Counted from the stretch's first letter, positions 9,374-19,282 are shown. The stretch: 64,000 nucleotides of DNA from Sulfitobacter sp. HNIBRBA3233 (GCF_040149665.1 NZ_JBEFLP010000001.1:868001-932000), one strand, 5' to 3'. The notes: generated from the sequence alone by a model not told the origin. A program made the numbers and translations.

Positions 9374-10192
9374 TCAGCCCCCCAGGAAACTTTTGCGCAC
9401 GTCCGGATCGGCCAGCAGTTCCTTGCCGGTCCCCGTATAGGCATTGCGGCCCTGCACCAGCACATAGCCCTTGTCGGCGATCTCCAGCGCCTGCCGCGCG
9501 TTCTGCTCGACCATCAGGATTGGAATGCCCGTGCGCGCGACCTCGATGATCCGGTCGAAAAGCTCGTCCATCACGATGGGCGACACACCCGCCGTCGGCT
9601 CGTCCAGCATCAGCACCTTCGGCTTGGTCATCAGCGCACGGCCCACGGCGACCTGCTGGCGCTGACCGCCCGACAATTCGCCCGCGGCCTGATGGCGCTT
9701 GTCCTTGAGGATCGGAAACAGGTCATAGACCTGCGCCATGGTTTCGCGGAAATCATCGCGCCGGATGAACGCGCCCATTTCCAGATTTTCCTCGACGGTC
9801 ATCGAGGTAAAGATATTCGATGTCTGCGGCACGAAGCCCATGCCCTTGGCAACACGGTCCTGCGGGCTCAGCCCGGTGATATCCTCACCGTCCAGCTTCA
9901 CATGCCCCGACCGCACGTCGAGCATGCCGAACACCGCTTTCATCGCCGTGGATTTGCCTGCCCCGTTCGGGCCGACGATCACCGCGATTTCACCCTGTTC
10001 AACGGCGATGGTGCAGTCGTGCAGGATATCGGGGCCCTTGCCGTAGCCGCCCGTCATCGTATCGCCGATCAGGAACGGCCCGCCGGGGCTCTTGCGGCTC
10101 TGGCCGGTTCCCTTCGGGATGACCGATCCCTGTCCCTTCGGATTGGCGACGGAAACATCCTTGTTTCCGCGATCGCTGTAAGGCTCACTCAT
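9374..10192 (-). CDS. livF: branched-chain amino-acid ABC transporter ATPase LivF
   Basis: This ABC ATPase has Walker A GPNGAGKST, signature LSGGQRQQ and Walker B VLMLDEPTAG. At 272 residues it is about 35 longer than typical LivF. The extra length is a polar, Gly/Lys-rich N-terminal extension before LIGDTMTGGYG. The start at 10192 has GGGGGA six bases upstream; another ATG at 10213 would add seven residues. It energises LivHM together with LivG. The 72-bp gap upstream to livG holds no visible gene. Confidence 0.92.
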   Translation of the reverse strand: MSEPYSDRGNKDVSVANPKGQGSVIPKGTGQSRKSPGGPFLIGDTMTGGYGKGPDILHDCTIAVEQGEIAVIVGPNGAGKSTAMKAVFGMLDVRSGHVKLDGEDITGLSPQDRVAKGMGFVPQTSNIFTSMTVEENLEMGAFIRRDDFRETMAQVYDLFPILKDKRHQAAGELSGGQRQQVAVGRALMTKPKVLMLDEPTAGVSPIVMDELFDRIIEVARTGIPILMVEQNARQALEIADKGYVLVQGRNAYTGTGKELLADPDVRKSFLGG

Positions 10193-10264
10193 GCGGTGTC
10201 CCCCGTTCTTCATTTTGCCGGAAAACTCCGGGGTTTGGGGCAGAGCCCCAATATGTCTCGCCGT

Positions 10265-11056
10265 TCATGCGCCCACCTGCGCCTTGTTCTTCAGACCGGT
10301 GCCCAGATAGGCCTCGATCACCTGTTCATTGGCCTTGATCTCGTCCAGCGTGCCGGTGGCCAGCACGCGGCCCTCGGCCATGCAGATGACCGGATCACAA
10401 AGCCTGCCGATGAAATCCATGTCGTGTTCGATCACGACAAAGGTATATCCGCGCTCCTTGTTCAGCCGCAGGATCGCGTCGCCGATGGTGTTCAGAAGGG
10501 TGCGGTTCACGCCCGCGCCGACTTCGTCGAGAAACACGATCTTGGCGTCGACCATCATGGTGCGTCCCAGTTCCAGCAGCTTTTTCTGCCCGCCCGAGAT
10601 CTGGCCCGCCTTCTGGTCCGCCAGATGCGAGATGGTCAGAAACTCCAGCACTTCGTCGGCACGGGCGGCCAGCGCACGTTCCTCGTTGGCGATCCGCTTG
10701 CGACCGAACCATGTGTTCCACAGGCTCTCGCCGGATTGCCCGCCGGGCACCATCATCAGGTTCTCGCGGCAGGTCATCGAATGAAACTCGTGGGCGATCT
10801 GGAAGGTGCGCAGCAACCCCTTGTGAAACAACGTGTGCGGCGGCAGGCCGGTGATATTCTCCCCGGCCATCGTCACGCGCCCCGACGTCGGTTTGAGAAC
10901 GCCCGCGATCACGTTGAAAAGAGTTGTTTTTCCGGCACCGTTCGGACCGATCAAGCCGGTGATCGACCCCTGTTCGATCGTCAGGCTCGCGCCGTCGACG
11001 GCGTGGAATCCGCCGAAGTGTTTGTGTAGGTCGTCAACGACGATCATATGTGCCAT
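10265..11056 (-). CDS. livG: branched-chain amino-acid ABC transporter ATPase LivG
   Basis: This 263-residue ABC ATPase has Walker A GPNGAGKTT, signature ISGGQKKLLELGR and Walker B IVFLDEVGAG. It also carries the LivG-type C-terminal extension (BCA_ABC_TP_C) ending in EQVIEAYLGTG. The D-loop has EVGAG where EPTAG/EPAAG is common, a tolerated LivG variant. An alternative start is MIVVDDLHK, three codons later. It is second in the operon, after livK and an intervening hairpin. Confidence 0.92.
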   Translation of the reverse strand: MAHMIVVDDLHKHFGGFHAVDGASLTIEQGSITGLIGPNGAGKTTLFNVIAGVLKPTSGRVTMAGENITGLPPHTLFHKGLLRTFQIAHEFHSMTCRENLMMVPGGQSGESLWNTWFGRKRIANEERALAARADEVLEFLTISHLADQKAGQISGGQKKLLELGRTMMVDAKIVFLDEVGAGVNRTLLNTIGDAILRLNKERGYTFVVIEHDMDFIGRLCDPVICMAEGRVLATGTLDEIKANEQVIEAYLGTGLKNKAQVGA

Positions 11057-11095
11057 CCCCGTAGATCCGCGTCTTTGCGCGGCTGTCTTGTTATG

Positions 11096-11126
11096 GAAAC
11101 AGCCCGGGACGCGCCCGGGCTGTTTC
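11096..11126 (-). terminator. 13-bp hairpin between livK and livG
   Basis: A perfect 13-bp stem GAAACAGCCCGGG/CCCGGGCTGTTTC with a 5-nt loop lies 26 bp after the livK stop. On the minus strand no long T tract follows, so it is probably an attenuator or an RNA-stabilising 3' end. It would let livK accumulate over the membrane components, as is common for binding-protein genes. Confidence 0.7.
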
Positions 11127-11152
11127 TTTTCGTGCCGCCGAAGCGGTCGGAC

Positions 11153-12346
11153 TTATTTGAAACCGATAGTTTCGTTCTTGCCGTCGCGCACTTCGATCAT
11201 GCGGTAGGTGCCTGCGGATTCGCCCGGTCCGATCAGCTCGACCGCCGATGCGCCGACATAGTCGACATCGGTGCCGTTCTTGATCAGCTCAAGCGCCTTG
11301 CCCAGCTCACCGGGATAGATCTTCTCGCCGGGGGCGTTGGCCACCTCGAGGATCTTGTCCTTGTAATCCGCCGGATCCATGGAGCCGGCAGCCTGCATCG
11401 CCAGCAGGAAGAGCGCTGCCGCATCATAGGCTTCGGGCGTGTAGGGCGAGGTGCCGTCGAAACCGGCTTCTTCGGCCATTGCCGTGAAGGTTTCGATGCC
11501 GTTGCCCTGCGAACCGGCGATCTGGCCGTAGGAGCCGTCGAGGTCCGGACCGATTGTCTTGGGCAGGTTCTCACCGATCATGCCCCCGGGCAGACCGAAT
11601 GTATCCCATGCACCCGCGTCAAGCGCGGCCTTGATGATGCCGGCACCGCCCTGATCGAGGTAGCCCGCAACAACCAGCAGATCCCCACCGGCAGACGCCA
11701 GCGCGCCCACTTCGGCGGAGTAGTCGGCCTTGCCGTCTTCGTGCGCGGCAACGATTGTCACTTCACCGCCCGCGGCCTCGAAAGAGGACTGGATCGCATC
11801 CGCCAGACCCTTGCCGTAGTCGTTGTTGGTGTAGGTCAGGGCGATGGATTCAACGCCACGCTCCATCAGGATTTCAGCCATGACTTCGCCTTCACGCGCA
11901 TCCGACGGGGACGTGCGGAAGAACAGGCCGTTGTCTTCCATGGTGGTCAGGCCGGGCGATGTCGCGGAGGGCGAGATCATGACCATCCCGTTGGGGATCG
12001 CGACGTTCTGGAGAACGGCGCCGGTCACACCGGAGCAGTCCGCACCGATCAGACCATGGATACCGTCCGCGATCAGACGCTCTGCGTTCGACACGGCCAG
12101 ACCGTTGTCGATGCAGCCCGAATCCGCGCGCATCGGGGTCACGGTTGCACCGTCGAGCAGCATGCCGCTGTCGGTGACTTCCTTCATCGCCATCTCGGCG
12201 CCCGCGGCCATCGGGCCGGTCAGCGATTCAATCGGTCCGGTAAACCCGAATTCGAGACCCAGTTTGACTTCTTTGGCGTGGCCATCCGCGTAGGCGCCCG
12301 TGGCCACCAGTGCTGCGGCCGTTGTGGCCAGAAGCATCTTTTTCAT
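11153..12346 (-). CDS. livK: branched-chain amino-acid ABC transporter substrate-binding protein
   Basis: This 397-residue type I periplasmic binding protein (Peripla_BP_6) has a signal peptide (about residues 1-21, AYADG cleavage region). The mature chain begins with EVKLGLEFGFTGPIESLTGP, typical of Leu/Ile/Val/Thr-binding proteins. Two Cys (SGCIDNG and ADCSGVTG) may form a disulfide. It delivers amino acids to LivHM. As the first gene of the operon it is followed by a strong hairpin that should raise its expression relative to livGFHM. Confidence 0.93.
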   Translation of the reverse strand: MKKMLLATTAAALVATGAYADGHAKEVKLGLEFGFTGPIESLTGPMAAGAEMAMKEVTDSGMLLDGATVTPMRADSGCIDNGLAVSNAERLIADGIHGLIGADCSGVTGAVLQNVAIPNGMVMISPSATSPGLTTMEDNGLFFRTSPSDAREGEVMAEILMERGVESIALTYTNNDYGKGLADAIQSSFEAAGGEVTIVAAHEDGKADYSAEVGALASAGGDLLVVAGYLDQGGAGIIKAALDAGAWDTFGLPGGMIGENLPKTIGPDLDGSYGQIAGSQGNGIETFTAMAEEAGFDGTSPYTPEAYDAAALFLLAMQAAGSMDPADYKDKILEVANAPGEKIYPGELGKALELIKNGTDVDYVGASAVELIGPGESAGTYRMIEVRDGKNETIGFK

Positions 12347-12422
12347 GTGTTTCTCCCATGTTGGAACTTGACGTTCGGACGCCAGCCTAAGCGGGGCGCG
12401 GCAAAAAGAGAAGGGTGTTTTT

Positions 12423-12451
12423 TATGCATCCTGTGGTAGAGTTATGGTCAA
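12423..12451 (-). promoter_or_regulatory. candidate sigma70 promoter of livK
   Basis: On the minus strand TTGACC (12451-12446) and TGCATA (12428-12423) are separated by exactly 17 bp, about 77 bp upstream of the livK ATG. The -10 match is poor, so this is a motif-level prediction. The rest of the 214-bp gap between livK and the regulator shows no gene. Confidence 0.45.
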
Positions 12452-12560
12452 GCCGGTGCCGCGAACCCGTTGTAATGGAATTACAAAAAGGCGCCTCGTG
12501 CGGATCGTCCGGTGACCTTGGGGAAGCTTGGGGCGTGCCGGATAAATAGGCAGTCGCGGA

Positions 12561-13565
12561 TCAGATGGACAGGCGCGCCGCGTGGCTGCCGCGTTCGCGG
12601 TAGGGCGTCGTGTCATAATGCGCGCGGTAGCATTTCGAGAAATGCGACGGCGAGGCAAAACCGCACGCCAGCGCCACGTTGATCACGCTCATATCCGTTT
12701 GCATCAGCAGGTTGCGCGCTTTCTGCAGGCGTAGCTCCATATAATACCGCTTGGGCGAGCGGTTGAGATAGCGGCGAAACAGCCGTTCAAGCTGGCGGGT
12801 CGACATGCCCACGTCCTTGGCCAGAACCGACGGGCTGATGGGCTCTTCGATGTGGCTTTCCATGATCTGGATCACCTGGCTCAGCTTGGGATGGCGCACG
12901 CCGATGCGGGTGGGCACCGACAGACGCTGTGTATCCTGATCGGTGCGGATCGAGCTGTAGATCAACTGGTCGGCAACCGCATTGGCCAGATCCTCGTCCT
13001 GATCCTCGGCGATGATCTTGAGCATCAGATCAATGGAGGACGTGCCCCCCGCGGTGGTCATCCGGTTGCTGTCCACCACGAACACCGATTTGGTCAGGAT
13101 GACCTCGTCGAATTCCTCGGCAAAGCTGTCCTGGTTTTCCCAGTGGATGGTCGCGCGGCGCCCGTCCAGAAGACCCGCCTTGGCCAATGTGTAGGCGGCG
13201 GTGCACAGCCCGCCGATGATCAGACCCTTGCGCGCCTCCCGGCGCAGCCACGACAGCACCTTCTTTGTGGTCGCGTCCTGCACGTCGATCCCCGAACACA
13301 CCAACACCGTGTCCTCGCGGCCCAGATCGCCCAGATCATCGTCCAGCTGAAATACGGTCCCGGCAGAACAGGCGGCACTTTCGCCCCCTTCGCCGATGAT
13401 CTTCCATTCATAGATCGTGCGGCCCGCCATGCGGTTTGCGATCCGAAGGCTCTCGATCGCGGTCGAAAAACACAGCAGGCTGAAGTTGTTGAGCAGCACG
13501 AAGACAAAGCGGCGTGGTTTGTCGAGGTCTTTGGGGATGCGTTGCGCGTGAGCTTGGCTTGCCAT
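12561..13565 (-). CDS. GlxA family AraC-type transcriptional regulator
   Basis: The 334-residue regulator has an N-terminal DJ-1/PfpI-like domain (about 18-190). A nucleophile-elbow cysteine at residue 121 lies in IGGLCTAAY. A C-terminal AraC double helix-turn-helix (about 225-325) contains VALACGFASPSHFSKCYRAHY. Family members such as GbdR, CdhR and ArgR control catabolism of betaine, carnitine or arginine. It sits just upstream of the liv operon on the same strand but separated by a promoter gap, so it may regulate that operon. The DJ-1 domain is usually a ligand sensor rather than an enzyme. Confidence 0.88.
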   Translation of the reverse strand: MASQAHAQRIPKDLDKPRRFVFVLLNNFSLLCFSTAIESLRIANRMAGRTIYEWKIIGEGGESAACSAGTVFQLDDDLGDLGREDTVLVCSGIDVQDATTKKVLSWLRREARKGLIIGGLCTAAYTLAKAGLLDGRRATIHWENQDSFAEEFDEVILTKSVFVVDSNRMTTAGGTSSIDLMLKIIAEDQDEDLANAVADQLIYSSIRTDQDTQRLSVPTRIGVRHPKLSQVIQIMESHIEEPISPSVLAKDVGMSTRQLERLFRRYLNRSPKRYYMELRLQKARNLLMQTDMSVINVALACGFASPSHFSKCYRAHYDTTPYRERGSHAARLSI

Positions 13566-13754
13566 GGTGCAGGATCCCTTCGGGCCGGGGGCGTCGATAT
13601 GCGCACGAGTTGTTCATAAGCCCACAGCCAAGGTCAAGGTCAAGCGTACAAATTGGACCATGGTATGATCCATCAAGGTTTTGTATGACTTGGGGCCTAG
13701 CCATGCCGACGTGCGCCGCTGCGCGCGCAGGCACCTGTTACCGGAGACGCGACA

Positions 13755-15125
13755 ATGACCACATGGACCAAATCAAGCTGGCGCAGCAAGCCACGGATCC
13801 AGATGCCCGACTATCCCGATCAGGACGCCTTGCAGGCGGTCGAGGCGCAGCTGTCGCGATATCCCGTTCTGGTCTTTGCCGGAGAGGCCCGTCGCCTGCG
13901 CAAGCATCTGGCCGCTGCCGGACGCGGAGAGGCCTTTGTTCTGCAAGGGGGCGATTGCGCGGAAAGCTTCGAGCAGTTCTCGTCCGACATGATCCGCGAC
14001 ACCTTCAAGGTGATGCTGCAAATGGCCATCGTGCTGACCCACGGCGCGAAGGTGCCGGTGATCAAGGTCGGTCGCATGGCGGGGCAATTCGCCAAGCCAC
14101 GCTCGGCCCCCACGGAGGTCGTCGACGGCGTGGAGCTGCCCAGCTACCGCGGCGACATCATCAACGATCTGAATTTCACACCGGAATCGCGGATCCCCAA
14201 TCCCCAGAACATGCTGCGCGCCTATACGCAGGCCGCCGCCACGCTGAACCTGCTGCGCGCCTTTTCCACGGGCGGTTATGCGGATGTGCACAAGGTGCAC
14301 GGCTGGACGCTGGGATTTACAGATGGCGAAAAGGCCGCGAAATACCGCGAAGTGGCCAGCCGCATCTCGGACACGCTCGATTTCATGTCGGCCGCAGGGG
14401 TCAATTCGGACACCGCGCACACGCTTCAGTCGGTCGAATTCTACACCAGCCATGAATCGCTGCTGCTGGAATACGAAGAGGCGCTGTGCCGTCGGGAAGC
14501 CGAAACCGGCAAATGGCTGGCAGGCTCGGGCCACATGATCTGGATCGGGGACCGCACGCGCCAGCCTGACGGGGCGCATGTGGAATTCGCCTCGGGCGTG
14601 CAAAACCCGATCGGTCTGAAATGCGGCCCCTCGATGGAGGTCGACGACCTCAAGCGCCTGATGGAAAAACTGAACCCCGAAAACGAAGCGGGGCGGTTGA
14701 CACTGATCGCGCGCTTCGGCGCGGGAGCGGTGGGCGATCACCTGCCGCGCCTGATCAAGGCGGTGCGCGAGGAAGGGGCCAACGTCGTGTGGACCTGCGA
14801 CGCGATGCACGGCAATACGATCAAGTCGTCCTCGGGCTACAAGACCCGGCCCTTCGACTCGGTCCTGCGCGAAGTCCGCGAGTTTTTCGCGGTGCACGCC
14901 AGCGAGGGCACGATCCCCGGCGGCGTCCATTTCGAGATGACAGGGCAGGATGTGACCGAATGCACCGGTGGCGTGCGCGCGGTCTCGGACGAGGACCTGT
15001 CGGATCGCTACCACACCGCCTGCGACCCACGCCTGAATGCCAGCCAATCGCTCGAACTGGCATTTCTGGTGGCCGAAGAGCTTCAGGCGCGGCGCGCCGA
15101 CAGCGCATCGCAAGCCGCCGGGTGA
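13755..15125 (+). CDS. 3-deoxy-7-phosphoheptulonate synthase, class II
   Basis: The 456-residue class II (plant/mycobacterial type) DAHP synthase condenses PEP and erythrose-4-phosphate in the first step of the shikimate pathway. Visible motifs are GGDCAE with the metal-ligand Cys68, [14 protein letters not shown], and [11 protein letters not shown]. The start ATG has a GGAG sequence ten bases upstream. It is transcribed divergently from the GlxA-like regulator across about 190 bp holding both promoters. Another shikimate gene, aroQ, lies 15 kb downstream. Confidence 0.95.
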   Translation: MTTWTKSSWRSKPRIQMPDYPDQDALQAVEAQLSRYPVLVFAGEARRLRKHLAAAGRGEAFVLQGGDCAESFEQFSSDMIRDTFKVMLQMAIVLTHGAKVPVIKVGRMAGQFAKPRSAPTEVVDGVELPSYRGDIINDLNFTPESRIPNPQNMLRAYTQAAATLNLLRAFSTGGYADVHKVHGWTLGFTDGEKAAKYREVASRISDTLDFMSAAGVNSDTAHTLQSVEFYTSHESLLLEYEEALCRREAETGKWLAGSGHMIWIGDRTRQPDGAHVEFASGVQNPIGLKCGPSMEVDDLKRLMEKLNPENEAGRLTLIARFGAGAVGDHLPRLIKAVREEGANVVWTCDAMHGNTIKSSSGYKTRPFDSVLREVREFFAVHASEGTIPGGVHFEMTGQDVTECTGGVRAVSDEDLSDRYHTACDPRLNASQSLELAFLVAEELQARRADSASQAAG

Positions 15126-15143
15126 ACCGGTAGGGCATCCGGC

Positions 15144-15168
15144 GACCGGCTCCCGACGGGGGCCGGTC
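15144..15168 (+). terminator. probable terminator after DAHP synthase
   Basis: An 11-bp stem GACCGGCTCCC/GGGGGCCGGTC (one G-T pair) with a 3-nt loop lies 19 bp past the DAHP synthase stop. The tail is only moderately T-rich. It lies between convergent genes. Confidence 0.55.
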
Positions 15169-15173
15169 TGCCG

Positions 15174-15875
15174 CTATTCTGGATCGCTTTTGACCAGCCG
15201 CAGGTACGGTGGCCGCTTGTCGCCCGGCTTGTGGTCGAACCGGCCCGAAGGATCCGAGAAACCGCCGTTCCCGCTCTCGGCCCCGGAGGGGCTGCGCTGC
15301 GGCGCCGGCTCTGCCACCGGATGGCCGTCGGCGTCGATGGGGCGAAGGTGGATGTCTTCCACGACATAGTCGGGGGGGCAATCGCCAAGCGGCGCGCGCG
15401 CCACCATACATCCCAAAATCCGGCTGACATCGCCTAGATCGCTGCGCAGCGGCAGCAGCAGCATCCGCGCCTCCTGCACCTCGCGGCCCGCTTTCGCCGC
15501 CGACTTCAGCGCGATTTCGGCGAGGGCAGGGGCCTGAAACACCTCTTCCAGAAGCTGGCCGATCCGGTCACGCACGGGACCGGCGAAGAAGGACGTCAGC
15601 GGCATCCCGCGCACCTCCATTCCCATGATGTCGTGCAGGTGGCTTCCCGCAATGCGCAGACGGGCCAGTCCGGGGGCGACACGTTCAAGGATGAAAGCGT
15701 TCTCGAGCGCGGTTTCGATGCCTCGCGGATCAATCTCGGCACGCCGGGGCATGTCGCGCCCGTTGCGCAACGCCTCCCAGTAGGCTTCAACCTGCGCGAG
15801 GGGCGCGAAATCTCTGTGAGGCTGGAAATCCGTCATGTCGATTACATTGTGCGCTGTTTCACGATTGTTGTCCAT
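15174..15875 (-). CDS. PAS domain-containing protein (PAS_5 family)
   Basis: This 233-residue soluble protein resembles the alphaproteobacterial PAS_5 family. The core runs from about residue 20 to 165 (EAYWEALRNGRDMPRRAEIDP, then HLHDIMGMEVRG). A Pro/Gly-rich tail follows and ends PPYLRLVKSDPE. No output domain is seen. The start at 15875 (MDNNRET) has GGGAAG seven bases upstream. Frames extend to 16016, but the upstream segment lacks family similarity. Its role is unknown; relatives are often near cell-cycle or motility genes. Confidence 0.75.
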   Translation of the reverse strand: MDNNRETAHNVIDMTDFQPHRDFAPLAQVEAYWEALRNGRDMPRRAEIDPRGIETALENAFILERVAPGLARLRIAGSHLHDIMGMEVRGMPLTSFFAGPVRDRIGQLLEEVFQAPALAEIALKSAAKAGREVQEARMLLLPLRSDLGDVSRILGCMVARAPLGDCPPDYVVEDIHLRPIDADGHPVAEPAPQRSPSGAESGNGGFSDPSGRFDHKPGDKRPPYLRLVKSDPE

Positions 15876-16140
15876 CGGACCGCTTCCCACATTCTCCATT
15901 GTCAGTGCTGTGCCGCCGCCAACCGGCATCCCCGCACACGTTACGGGCGAAAGCGCGATGCAAGACTGTTCCGGCGCTTGTCTTATTTCTAACAAACTTC
16001 GCCTTATTCTTTTCAAAATTCTGACACTTTAGTTAACGCCGCAGGCGCAGGACAGGCCGCGCCGGAGCGCGGTTTCGGGTTGCGGAAAGCGCAATAAACC
16101 CCGTATTCAAACGCGGACAGATAAGCGGAAAGGCGCGCAG

Positions 16141-17031
16141 ATGATCCGATCCATGACTGGATTTGCCACGCTGAACGGCGCGGCGGGCGCCCATAGCTGG
16201 ACGTGGGAGCTGCGTTCGGTCAACGGTAAGGGGCTGGATCTGCGGATCCGTGTGCCCGACTGGATCCCGGGGCTGGAAACCGGCCTGCGCAAGGCGCTCG
16301 GTGCCGGTGTGGCGCGCGGCAATGTCACGCTGGGCCTGCGGGTCACCCGCGAAGAGACGCAAGGCACGCTTGCCGTGAACGAGGGGCAGCTCGACGCAAT
16401 CCTGTCCGCCATGGCGCGGATCGAGAACGCGGCGATGACGGCGGGCGTTTCCCTGGCGCCCTCGACGGCCAGCGACATCGTCGCGATGCGCGGCGTGCTG
16501 GAACAAAGCCAGGGCAGCGATGACAATGACGCGCTGGCCGCGACGCTGCTTGAGGAATTCCCGCGTGTTCTGACCGATTTTAACACGATGCGGGCGGCGG
16601 AAGGGGCGGCATTGCACGCTGTCGTCGCGGACCAGCTGGACCAGATCGCATCCCTGACGAAAGAGGCGGCCGAACTGGCCCGCGCGCGCGAGGCGCAGAC
16701 GGCAGAGACCCTGCGCCGCAACCTCGCGCGCATCGTGGAGGCGGTGGAAACCGTGGACGAGGCCCGTGTCGAACAGGAACTCGCGCTGCTGGCCGTGAAA
16801 TCCGACATCACCGAAGAGATCGACCGGCTTCACGCCCACGTCGATGCCGCCCGCGCACTGCTGAATGCGGACGGTCCGGTGGGCCGCAAGCTCGATTTCC
16901 TGATGCAGGAATTCAACCGCGAGGCCAACACGCTCTGTTCGAAATCGCAAAACGCCGCGCTGACCCGTGTGGGGCTGTCGCTGAAAGCGGTGATCGACCA
17001 GTTGCGCGAACAGATCCAGAATGTGGAATAA
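16141..17031 (+). CDS. YicC family endoribonuclease
   Basis: The 296-residue protein has the YicC N-terminal domain (MTGFATLNG, then WELRSVNGKGLDLRIRVP) and the DUF1732 C-terminal domain ending LKAVIDQLREQIQNVE. E. coli YicC is an RNA endonuclease that can act on small regulatory RNAs. The gene lies 3 bp upstream of gmk, the conserved yicC-gmk order. It probably starts an operon with gmk, the carbonic anhydrase gene and phoR. Confidence 0.92.
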   Translation: MIRSMTGFATLNGAAGAHSWTWELRSVNGKGLDLRIRVPDWIPGLETGLRKALGAGVARGNVTLGLRVTREETQGTLAVNEGQLDAILSAMARIENAAMTAGVSLAPSTASDIVAMRGVLEQSQGSDDNDALAATLLEEFPRVLTDFNTMRAAEGAALHAVVADQLDQIASLTKEAAELARAREAQTAETLRRNLARIVEAVETVDEARVEQELALLAVKSDITEEIDRLHAHVDAARALLNADGPVGRKLDFLMQEFNREANTLCSKSQNAALTRVGLSLKAVIDQLREQIQNVE

Positions 17032-17034
17032 GAC

Positions 17035-17688
17035 ATGACAACCACTCTTGCCAACAGGCGCGGCCTGCTCATCATCCTCAGCTCTCCGTCGGGTGCGGGG
17101 AAAAGCACGCTGGCGCGACGGCTGATGGCATGGGACGAGACGCTGCAATTCTCGGTTTCGGCCACCACCCGCGATCCGCGCCCCGGCGAGGTCGACGGCA
17201 AGGATTACATATTCGCGTCGCAGGCCCAGTTCCGCGAATGGGTGAAAGACAACGAGATGCTGGAACATGCGCATGTCTTCGGCAACTCCTACGGATCGCC
17301 GCGCGCGCCGGTGCAGGCCGCCATCGAAGCGGGGCGTGATGTGCTCTTTGACATCGACTGGCAGGGCGCCCAGCAGATCCGCGGCTCCAGCCTGCGCGAC
17401 CACACGCTGTCGATCTTCCTGTTGCCGCCCTCGATCGCCGAATTGCACCGCCGTCTGGTAGATCGCGGGCAGGACACCCCGGCGACCATTGCCAAACGGA
17501 TGAAGAAAAGCTGGGATGAGATCAGCCACTGGGAAGCCTACGAATACGTCTTGATCAACGACGATCTGGACCAGACCGAAGAGCGACTGAAAACCATCAT
17601 CCGCGCCGAGCGGCTGCAACGCAGCCAGCAGCCCGGACTGGCCGACCACGTGCGACGCCTGCAAACCGAATTTGAGGATTTGTCATGA
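17035..17688 (+). CDS. gmk: guanylate kinase
   Basis: The 217-residue enzyme phosphorylates GMP to GDP with ATP. The P-loop is [10 protein letters not shown], followed by the GMP-binding segment [18 protein letters not shown]. The lid and C-terminal helices end near [15 protein letters not shown]. Its length is typical. The stop overlaps the next start by 4 bp (ATGA), so it is coupled to the carbonic anhydrase-like gene. Confidence 0.95.
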   Translation: MTTTLANRRGLLIILSSPSGAGKSTLARRLMAWDETLQFSVSATTRDPRPGEVDGKDYIFASQAQFREWVKDNEMLEHAHVFGNSYGSPRAPVQAAIEAGRDVLFDIDWQGAQQIRGSSLRDHTLSIFLLPPSIAELHRRLVDRGQDTPATIAKRMKKSWDEISHWEAYEYVLINDDLDQTEERLKTIIRAERLQRSQQPGLADHVRRLQTEFEDLS

Positions 17689-18206
17689 CCCTTTACGCCC
17701 TCGACGATCAGACCCCGCGCATCGATGCCAGCGCATGGGTCGCCCCGGACGCCAATGTCATCGGGAACGTGATCCTGCATCCCAAAACCTCGGTCTGGTT
17801 CAGTGCCACCCTGCGCGGCGATGGCGAGCTGATCGAGGTGGGCGAAGGATCGAACGTGCAGGAAAACTGCGTATTTCACACCGATATAGGTTTTCCGCTG
17901 ACTGTCGGGACGGGGTGCACCATTGGTCACAAGGTCATGCTGCACGGCTGTACCATCGGCGACAACAGCCTGATCGGCATGGGCGCGACGATTCTGAACG
18001 GTGCGCGCATCGGCAAGAATTGCCTCGTCGGGGCAGGGGCCCTAGTTACCGAAGGCAAGGAAATTCCCGACGGGTCGCTCGTGATGGGTGCCCCCGCCAA
18101 GGTGGTGCGCCAGCTTGACGACAAGGCGATCAAGGCGCTCGAGATGAGCGCGCTCCACTACCAGCAAAACGCCGCGCGCTTTGCCAAGGGGCTGCGCGAG
18201 GTCTAG
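17685..18206 (+). CDS. gamma carbonic anhydrase family protein
   Basis: The 173-residue left-handed beta-helix protein has hexapeptide repeats and the three expected metal-ligand histidines: [15 protein letters not shown] and LHGCTIG. It belongs to the YrdA/CaiE-like branch. Relatives bind zinc or iron, and some are carbonic anhydrases while others have no proven activity. It overlaps gmk by 4 bp and lies 3 bp from phoR, so it is cotranscribed with a signalling gene, perhaps by chance. Confidence 0.88.
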   Translation: MTLYALDDQTPRIDASAWVAPDANVIGNVILHPKTSVWFSATLRGDGELIEVGEGSNVQENCVFHTDIGFPLTVGTGCTIGHKVMLHGCTIGDNSLIGMGATILNGARIGKNCLVGAGALVTEGKEIPDGSLVMGAPAKVVRQLDDKAIKALEMSALHYQQNAARFAKGLREV

Positions 18207-18209
18207 TGC

Positions 18210-19247
18210 ATGACAGCCGCGCTGCCGGTCACCGAAACCATCGCGGCGCTGCCGCTGCCGGCGGTCGCCATCGACGGCAGCGAACGGATCATAGCGATCA
18301 ACGATGCCGCACAGGCGCTGCTGGGGCCATTCGCCGTGGGGCGACACTTCATCACCGTGTTGCGCCAACCCTCGGTCGTCGAAGCGGTGGAGCTGTGCCT
18401 GAGCGGCAAGGCCAGTGCGGCAGCGCAGTTCCTGACGCGCGAAAACGGTCAGGACGCCACCTATGAGGTTGCGGTCCGGCGGATCGCAACCGCCGAGGTC
18501 GCCCTGCTGACATTCCAGGATGTGACCCATGTCGCCGCCGCCGGACAGATGCGCCGTGATTTCGTCGCCAATGTCAGCCACGAGCTGCGCACGCCGCTGA
18601 CCGCGCTCATGGGCTTTATCGAAACGCTGCGCGGTCCTGCGCGCGATGATGCGGCCGCGCGCGAGCGGTTTCTGGGCATCATGACCCACGAGGCGGAGCG
18701 GATGAACCGGCTGGTCGGGGATCTTCTGTCGCTCAGCCGCGTCGAGGCGCAGGAGCGGGTACGGCCCACCGACAAGGTCGATCTGAAAGCCGTGCTGACC
18801 AGCACCCTGCGCAACCTCAATCCGCTGGCGGTAGAGACGGATGTGACGCTCCGCCCGCAGATACCGGACGATCCCGTAACCGTGCCGGGCGATGCGGACC
18901 AGTTGCAGCAGGTGCTGACGAATCTGATCGAGAACGCGATCAAATACGGGGGCGAGGGCAAGACCGTACACATCACCCTTGCCACCGCCGACCGGATCGA
19001 CGCGCTGCGCGCGCCCGGCTGCCGGATCAGCGTGCGCGACGAGGGGCCGGGCATCGACGCGCAGCACCTGCCGCGCCTGACCGAGAGATTCTACCGCGCC
19101 GACAGTCACAGAAGCCGTGCCCTGGGCGGCACGGGGCTGGGTCTGGCCATCGTCAAACACATCCTCAACCGCCACCGCGGGCGTCTGAAGGTCCAGTCCG
19201 AACTGGGGAAAGGCGCTGAATTCATTGTTCTTTTGCCGCTTGAGTGA
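18210..19247 (+). CDS. phoR: phosphate regulon sensor histidine kinase PhoR
   Basis: The 345-residue kinase has an N-terminal PAS-like domain (about 5-105), HisKA with the phospho-acceptor His124 in NVSHELRTPLTAL, and HATPase_c with N box ENAIKYGG and G boxes DEGPGID and GGTGLGL. No transmembrane helix is visible, unlike E. coli PhoR. Membrane contact would therefore need PhoU/PstB partners. It phosphorylates PhoB, encoded at the far end of this cluster. The Pho box begins 36 bp downstream of its stop. Confidence 0.93.
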   Translation: MTAALPVTETIAALPLPAVAIDGSERIIAINDAAQALLGPFAVGRHFITVLRQPSVVEAVELCLSGKASAAAQFLTRENGQDATYEVAVRRIATAEVALLTFQDVTHVAAAGQMRRDFVANVSHELRTPLTALMGFIETLRGPARDDAAARERFLGIMTHEAERMNRLVGDLLSLSRVEAQERVRPTDKVDLKAVLTSTLRNLNPLAVETDVTLRPQIPDDPVTVPGDADQLQQVLTNLIENAIKYGGEGKTVHITLATADRIDALRAPGCRISVRDEGPGIDAQHLPRLTERFYRADSHRSRALGGTGLGLAIVKHILNRHRGRLKVQSELGKGAEFIVLLPLE

Positions 19248-19282
19248 CCGCGCGCCGGCGACTTGCCGCCCGAAAACCGCCA

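Noticed and set aside
9338-11029. Long plus-strand frame opposite livF and livG
   Set aside because: It is antisense to clear ABC ATPase genes and has no family features.
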